From an uncultured Lachnospiraceae bacterium (GTDB lineage: Bacteria; Bacillota; Clostridia; Lachnospirales; Lachnospiraceae), in assembly GCA_910577275.1 (NCBI GenBank), contig CAJTMW010000039.1, positions 1 through 15,064 on the forward strand: a stretch of DNA of 15,064 nucleotides, given 5' to 3'. The notes under the pieces were generated by a model. That model was not told where the DNA came from, ran no database searches, and saw only the letters and a list, made by a program, of their open reading frames with translations. The translations under genes and the position numbers were made by a program. This document shows positions 12,732 to 15,064 of this stretch, in pieces; positions within the stretch are counted from its first letter, which is position 1; each line of letters opens with the position of its first letter.

Positions 12732-12762
12732 ATCTGGATTTTAGCATTTCAAAAATTCAGAT
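12732..12762 (+). promoter_or_regulatory. Inverted repeat abutting the ribosome site of the first sigma-like gene
   Basis: ATCTGGATTTT (12732-12742) and AAAATTCAGAT (12752-12762) pair along eleven positions with one G-T, nine-base loop, ending one base before the AGGAGG at 12763-12768. It may be an operator or a structure controlling translation. No promoter was identified between 12665 and 12732. Confidence 0.5.
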
Positions 12763-12776
12763 AGGAGGTACTTACG

Positions 12777-13292
12777 GTGAAATACGCACTAAGAAAAGTA
12801 TATATCAAAGAGAATAGCGGCTATGTAGAACTGTCCTATATGGACTTCTGCCGCCGCAGGCAAGCCGACCAGAGTTACATGGACAAGCTGTTTATCCCCG
12901 TGCAGGGCTGTCTGCTTGAAGTCGTTCGGGAACAGTACACGGATTTCTATCGGGATAAAGAACGGTGGCGTTATCTTCAAAAACTGGACACGAACCACAA
13001 GCTGCTCTCATTGGAGAGCTTTACAGACAGCGAGGGGAATGTGCTTGATTTCATTGTTGATGAAACGGTGGACGTTGCGGAAACCGTTGTCCGTGCGGTG
13101 ATGATGGACAGGCTGAAAGCCGCCCTGCCCTTATTGTCGGATGGTGAGCAGGCATTGATACAAGCCATCTTCTTTGAAGAACTTTCCGAGAGGGAAGTCG
13201 GGCTGCGGTTAGGTGTGACACAGAGCGTTGTGAACAAACGCAAAGCCAAAATCCTTGCGAAGCTGAGGAAGATAATCGAAAACAAAATTTAA
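12777..13292 (+). CDS. Sigma-70 region 4-like HTH regulator (first of three)
   Basis: A 171-residue protein. Residues about 117-168 (LPLLSDGEQALIQAIFFEELSEREVGLRLGVTQSVVNKRKAKILAKLRKII) are a sigma-70 region 4-type HTH; the N-terminal half (YMDFCRRRQADQSYMDKLFIPVQGCLLEV...) is typical of the sigma-like proteins of Tn1549/Tn916-type elements, not of full sigma factors, since no region 2 is present. GTG 12777 has AGGAGG eight bases upstream. It probably controls element genes rather than acting as a true sigma factor. It is followed by a terminator-like hairpin and two further genes of similar design. Confidence 0.85.
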   Translation: MKYALRKVYIKENSGYVELSYMDFCRRRQADQSYMDKLFIPVQGCLLEVVREQYTDFYRDKERWRYLQKLDTNHKLLSLESFTDSEGNVLDFIVDETVDVAETVVRAVMMDRLKAALPLLSDGEQALIQAIFFEELSEREVGLRLGVTQSVVNKRKAKILAKLRKIIENKI

Positions 13293-13299
13293 GGCGTTC

Positions 13300-13340
13300 A
13301 GCCCCCTTGTTTTTTCCTTTGGGAAAATGAGGGGGCTTTT
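13300..13340 (+). terminator. G/C-rich terminator-like hairpin between first and second sigma-like genes
   Basis: AGCCCCCT (13300-13307) pairs with AGGGGGCT (13330-13337), extended by G-T and T-A pairs (TTTT 13310-13313 with AAAA 13324-13327), then TTTTCC. The T run is short, so partial termination is likely. Confidence 0.7.
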
Positions 13341-13378
13341 CCTGCCCTCTCAATCAATTCTGATTGGAGGAAATAAGG

Positions 13379-13807
13379 ATGGCATACAACCACGGACGGG
13401 AGGACAGAAAATGGCGTATCTGGAAAGAAGCCGAGGAAAAGGTTCTGCGTGAATGCGGCGTTGATGAAGCAACCATTGAGCAAATCCGCACAGACGACAG
13501 GGCAGATTTTAATTCCAACAGGCGGTTTTACCGATGGGCGAGCGACTTCGGCGAATACCTTGAGGGCATGGCGGACAGGGAGAAGCAGGCGGAGGTAAAG
13601 TCTGTTTCTGATTTACTGGACGAGATTGAGAACGAAACTCTGTACCTTGCCTTAATCACGGTGGACAAACGCACGTTACAAATCGTCCTGCTGAAAATGC
13701 AGGGCTATTCCACAAAGGAGATTGCAGCATCCGTAAAGCTGTCAACAAAGTCTGTTTACAGACGGATGGAAAGGCTGCGGAGCAGATTGAAGCCATTTAA
13801 GCGTTAG
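13379..13807 (+). CDS. Sigma-70 region 4-like HTH regulator (second of three)
   Basis: A 142-residue protein. Residues about 92-137 (LITVDKRTLQIVLLKMQGYSTKEIAASVKLSTKSVYRRMERLRSRL) form a sigma region 4/LuxR-like HTH with helix-turn-helix STKEIAASVKLSTKSVYRRM. The N-terminal half, with REDRKWRIWKEAEEKVLRECGVDEATIEQIR and FNSNRRFYRW, matches the small sigma-like proteins that accompany RepA and relaxase genes in clostridial elements. ATG 13379 has GGAGG (13366-13370) eight bases upstream; the in-frame TTG at 13364 overlaps that site and was rejected. No region 2, so probably an accessory regulator. Confidence 0.85.
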   Translation: MAYNHGREDRKWRIWKEAEEKVLRECGVDEATIEQIRTDDRADFNSNRRFYRWASDFGEYLEGMADREKQAEVKSVSDLLDEIENETLYLALITVDKRTLQIVLLKMQGYSTKEIAASVKLSTKSVYRRMERLRSRLKPFKR

Positions 13808-13817
13808 AGGGGAAATC

Positions 13818-13964
13818 ATGGCTTTCCTATGGGCTATCTGGTGGGGAGAGATAAACGCTCTCCTACTTTTTAGCAGGAGGAAAGGAAATGGCATACGGGG
13901 CAAAGACATACACGCTTCGGGAGGAATCCACGGAAAGCGGCACAAGGTATTTTATCAGCTTTAA
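13818..13964 (+). CDS. Possible Trp-rich leader ORF overlapping the third sigma-like gene
   Basis: ATG 13818 follows an AGAGGGG site by six bases and reads MAFLWAIWWGEINALLLF..., three Trp in five residues. It runs across a terminator-like hairpin and 77 bases into the next gene in another frame (48 codons). The first ~22 codons could be a leader peptide that couples or senses translation; the rest is likely a shadow. Weakly supported. Confidence 0.3.
   Translation: MAFLWAIWWGEINALLLFSRRKGNGIRGKDIHASGGIHGKRHKVFYQL
13845..13871 (+). terminator. Short terminator-like hairpin before the third sigma-like gene
   Basis: GGAGAG (13845-13850) pairs with CTCTCC (13858-13863) around ataaacg, with TTTTT at 13867-13871. 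It lies inside the possible Trp-rich leader ORF and just before the AGGAGG of the next gene, so it may be an attenuator. Confidence 0.55.
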
Positions 13965-14361
13965 GGATGGGCAGGGGGAACATCACGAACTGGAAGTGTC
14001 TGAACAATTATTCATTGAATTTCGGCAGATGGAAAGGAGGAACAGGAACCTTCAGCAATGGAACCAGCGGCACAGGGAGTTTAACGAGGTGTGGGACGAA
14101 ACGCTTTACAAACGTGCTTTGAGAGTGCCTAAATCGCTTGATGAAAGAATGATTGAGAAAGAACGGAATGAATTATTTTACAAAGCGGTTGCCCGACTGC
14201 CAGAGATACAAAGGCGGCGCTTCCTGCTCTATTACGAGTATGATTTCAATTTTTACCAAATCGGTGAAATGGAGCATTGCACCGCTTCCGCTGTCCAGAA
14301 GTCCGTTTCGGTTGCAAGGGAAAAAGTCAAGGTAGAAATGAGGAAGTATCTCAAACCTTGA
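13888..14361 (+). CDS. Sigma-70 region 4-like regulator (third of three)
   Basis: A 157-residue protein. The C-terminal part (about 95-155: ELFYKAVARLPEIQRRRFLLYYEYDFNFYQIGEMEHCTASAVQKSVSVAREKV) has the LP..qR..f.L.Y..d..y.qIg...  pattern of sigma region 4. The N-terminal half begins with a small beta-rich stretch (YTLREESTESGTRYFISFKDGQGEHHELEVSEQLF) and a charged helix. ATG 13888 has AGGAGG (13875-13880) seven bases upstream. No region 2, so again an accessory regulator. It lies immediately upstream of the RepA-type ATPase, with a 150-base gap. Confidence 0.85.
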   Translation: MAYGAKTYTLREESTESGTRYFISFKDGQGEHHELEVSEQLFIEFRQMERRNRNLQQWNQRHREFNEVWDETLYKRALRVPKSLDERMIEKERNELFYKAVARLPEIQRRRFLLYYEYDFNFYQIGEMEHCTASAVQKSVSVAREKVKVEMRKYLKP

Positions 14362-14417
14362 CGATTACCGCCCGAAAAAGGAATCCGCTTTTTAGCGGCG
14401 TGGGGAGCGGCATTACA

Positions 14418-14443
14418 TACTCCCACCTCTTTTCGTGGGAGTA
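14418..14443 (+). promoter_or_regulatory. Perfect nine-base hairpin upstream of the RepA-type gene
   Basis: TACTCCCAC (14418-14426) pairs exactly with GTGGGAGTA (14435-14443), eight-base loop, followed by a weak AATCTATTTT. It could be a terminator for the sigma-like genes or a site controlling repA. A smaller stem CCGCT-tttt-AGCGG lies at 14385-14398. Between them and the next ATG nothing else was seen. Confidence 0.6.
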
Positions 14444-14469
14444 AATCTATTTTAAGGAGGTCAACGCCT

Positions 14470-14556
14470 ATGCGCAACAAAACCCAAGACACCGCCCGAA
14501 AGGAGGAATTCCATGCAGAAGCTTCAGACGGTCAACGCCGACACGCTCCTCTATGA
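14470..14556 (+). CDS. Possible small ORF overlapping the start of the RepA-type gene
   Basis: ATG 14470 has AGGAGG (14455-14460) nine bases upstream and gives a 28-residue basic, Gln/Arg-rich peptide that ends 44 bases inside the next gene in another frame. It may exist only to bring ribosomes to the next start (translational coupling). No family recognised. Confidence 0.35.
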   Translation: MRNKTQDTARKEEFHAEASDGQRRHAPL

Positions 14557-15064
14557 GCCGCTTGAGAAGCCGTCCTTTGTGGTGGACGGTCTGATACCCA
14601 CGGGCTTAACCCTGTTCTGCGGCTCACAGAAAATCGGCAAGAGCTGGCTCATGTTAAAGCTCTGCCTTTGCGTGTCGCAGGGAATCCCTTTATGGGATAT
14701 GCCGACAATGGAGGGCGATGTGCTTTACCTCTGCCTTGAGGACACGTTCTGCCGCATCCAGGACAGGCTGTTCCGCTTGACGGACGAAGCAAGCGGGCGG
14801 CTTCATTTTGCGGTGGCAAGCGATAAGCTGTCAGACGGTCTTATCGTGCAGTTGGAGGATTATCTGAAAGAATACCCCGACAGCAGGCTCATTGTCATTG
14901 ACACCTTGCAGAAAGTCCGCACCGCATCCAAAGACAACGCCTATGCAAGCGATTACGGGGACATCTCCATTATCAAAGACTTTGCCGACAGGCACTCTCT
15001 GGCGGTCATTGTCGTACACCACATCCGAAAGCAGAACGACAGCGACGTGTTCAACAAGGTGTCT
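14513..15064 (+). CDS. RepA-like AAA ATPase (hexameric helicase type), 3' end outside the window
   Basis: The first 184 residues are present and the frame is open at the window end. Walker A GSQKIGKS (37-44), Walker B LIVID (126-130) and the VVHH segment (167-170) mark a RecA-fold ATPase of the RepA/AAA_25 group. Such proteins act as replicative helicases of small plasmids and are common just after sigma-like genes in clostridial mobilisable elements, where they may support replication of the excised circle. ATG 14513 has AGGAGG (14501-14506) six bases upstream. The preceding sequence ACCGCCCGAAA before the ribosome site is also present at 14367-14377, suggesting a small local duplication. 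Confidence 0.88.
   Translation, partial: MQKLQTVNADTLLYEPLEKPSFVVDGLIPTGLTLFCGSQKIGKSWLMLKLCLCVSQGIPLWDMPTMEGDVLYLCLEDTFCRIQDRLFRLTDEASGRLHFAVASDKLSDGLIVQLEDYLKEYPDSRLIVIDTLQKVRTASKDNAYASDYGDISIIKDFADRHSLAVIVVHHIRKQNDSDVFNKVS

Larger units (their letters stand above)
8596..15064 (+). mobile_element. Inserted Tn4451/Tn916-like mobilisable or conjugative element (left end and 5' part)
   Basis: The methylase-helicase reads as expected up to RPSD, whose last codon is GAT 8593-8595. From about 8596 the sequence no longer matches the family and a tnpV gene begins 55 bases later. Everything to the window end is typical of small clostridial mobile elements: tnpV, cargo genes with regulators, KTR protein, three sigma-like genes and a RepA-type ATPase. 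The recombinase is not visible and would be to the right. A GA dinucleotide occurs at the junction, which fits the GA core known for the Tn4451 large serine recombinase TnpX, but a dinucleotide proves little. The other half of the helicase gene should follow the element's right end. Confidence 0.75.

Noticed and set aside
12322..12776. Riboswitch of a known class or a CRISPR array
   Set aside because: No regularly spaced repeats and no recognisable riboswitch core; only hairpins, one small ORF and terminators were found.
12789..13353. Several overlapping minus-strand frames of 69-102 codons under the first sigma-like gene
   Set aside because: They mirror the coding strand of a well-supported HTH gene and lack ribosome sites and family similarity.

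Overview
The window reads as mobile DNA from a low-to-mid GC gut Firmicute, most likely a clostridium of the Lachnospiraceae type. Reasons are the strong AGGAGG ribosome sites, the Tn4451/Tn916-like gene families (TnpV, cysteine-rich KTR protein, sigma-like regulators, a RepA-type ATPase) and a giant DNA methylase-helicase typical of clostridial conjugative elements. All supported genes are on the + strand. No rRNA, tRNA or CRISPR array was seen.

Region 1 (1-2390) is an AT-rich cargo patch. It holds an unrecognised small protein, possibly 5'-truncated by the window edge, and a 627-residue protein with an N-terminal PIN ribonuclease domain. It closes with a strong hairpin terminator that has A and T runs on its two sides.

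Region 2 (2434-8595) is a GC-richer backbone gene of an integrative conjugative element. Its product joins a conserved N-terminal region, a disordered linker, two copies of a ~100-residue module, an N6-adenine methylase domain and an SF2/SNF2-like helicase. Two things stand out. A complete tnpV homologue with its own Shine-Dalgarno lies in the +1 frame exactly under the disordered linker. Just after the linker is a perfect QLSLF peptide, the consensus of the bacterial beta-sliding-clamp binding motif.

Region 3 (about 8596 to the end) is a second element that has landed inside the helicase gene, between helicase motifs V and VI. The last recognisable helicase residues are RPSD; the expected EQREGRIIRQ-type motif VI is replaced by eight foreign residues and a stop. 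The inserted element starts with its own tnpV. It continues with a TetR repressor coupled to a membrane-anchored Acg-type nitroreductase, behind a perfect TTGACA-17-TATAAT promoter that lies over an inverted repeat. Next come an XRE regulator, a small membrane protein, the 3' remnant of a second XRE gene, a cysteine-rich KTR protein, a hairpin-rich leader with a 42-codon small ORF, three tandem sigma-like HTH genes, and the start of a RepA-type ATPase that runs off the window. Its recombinase and mobilisation genes would lie to the right and are not visible.

In short, this is a nested mobile element: a mobilisable or conjugative unit with its own regulatory and replication genes has disabled the methylase-helicase of a host conjugative element. 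Both partners carry a TnpV protein, one as an ordinary gene and one overprinted on another protein.
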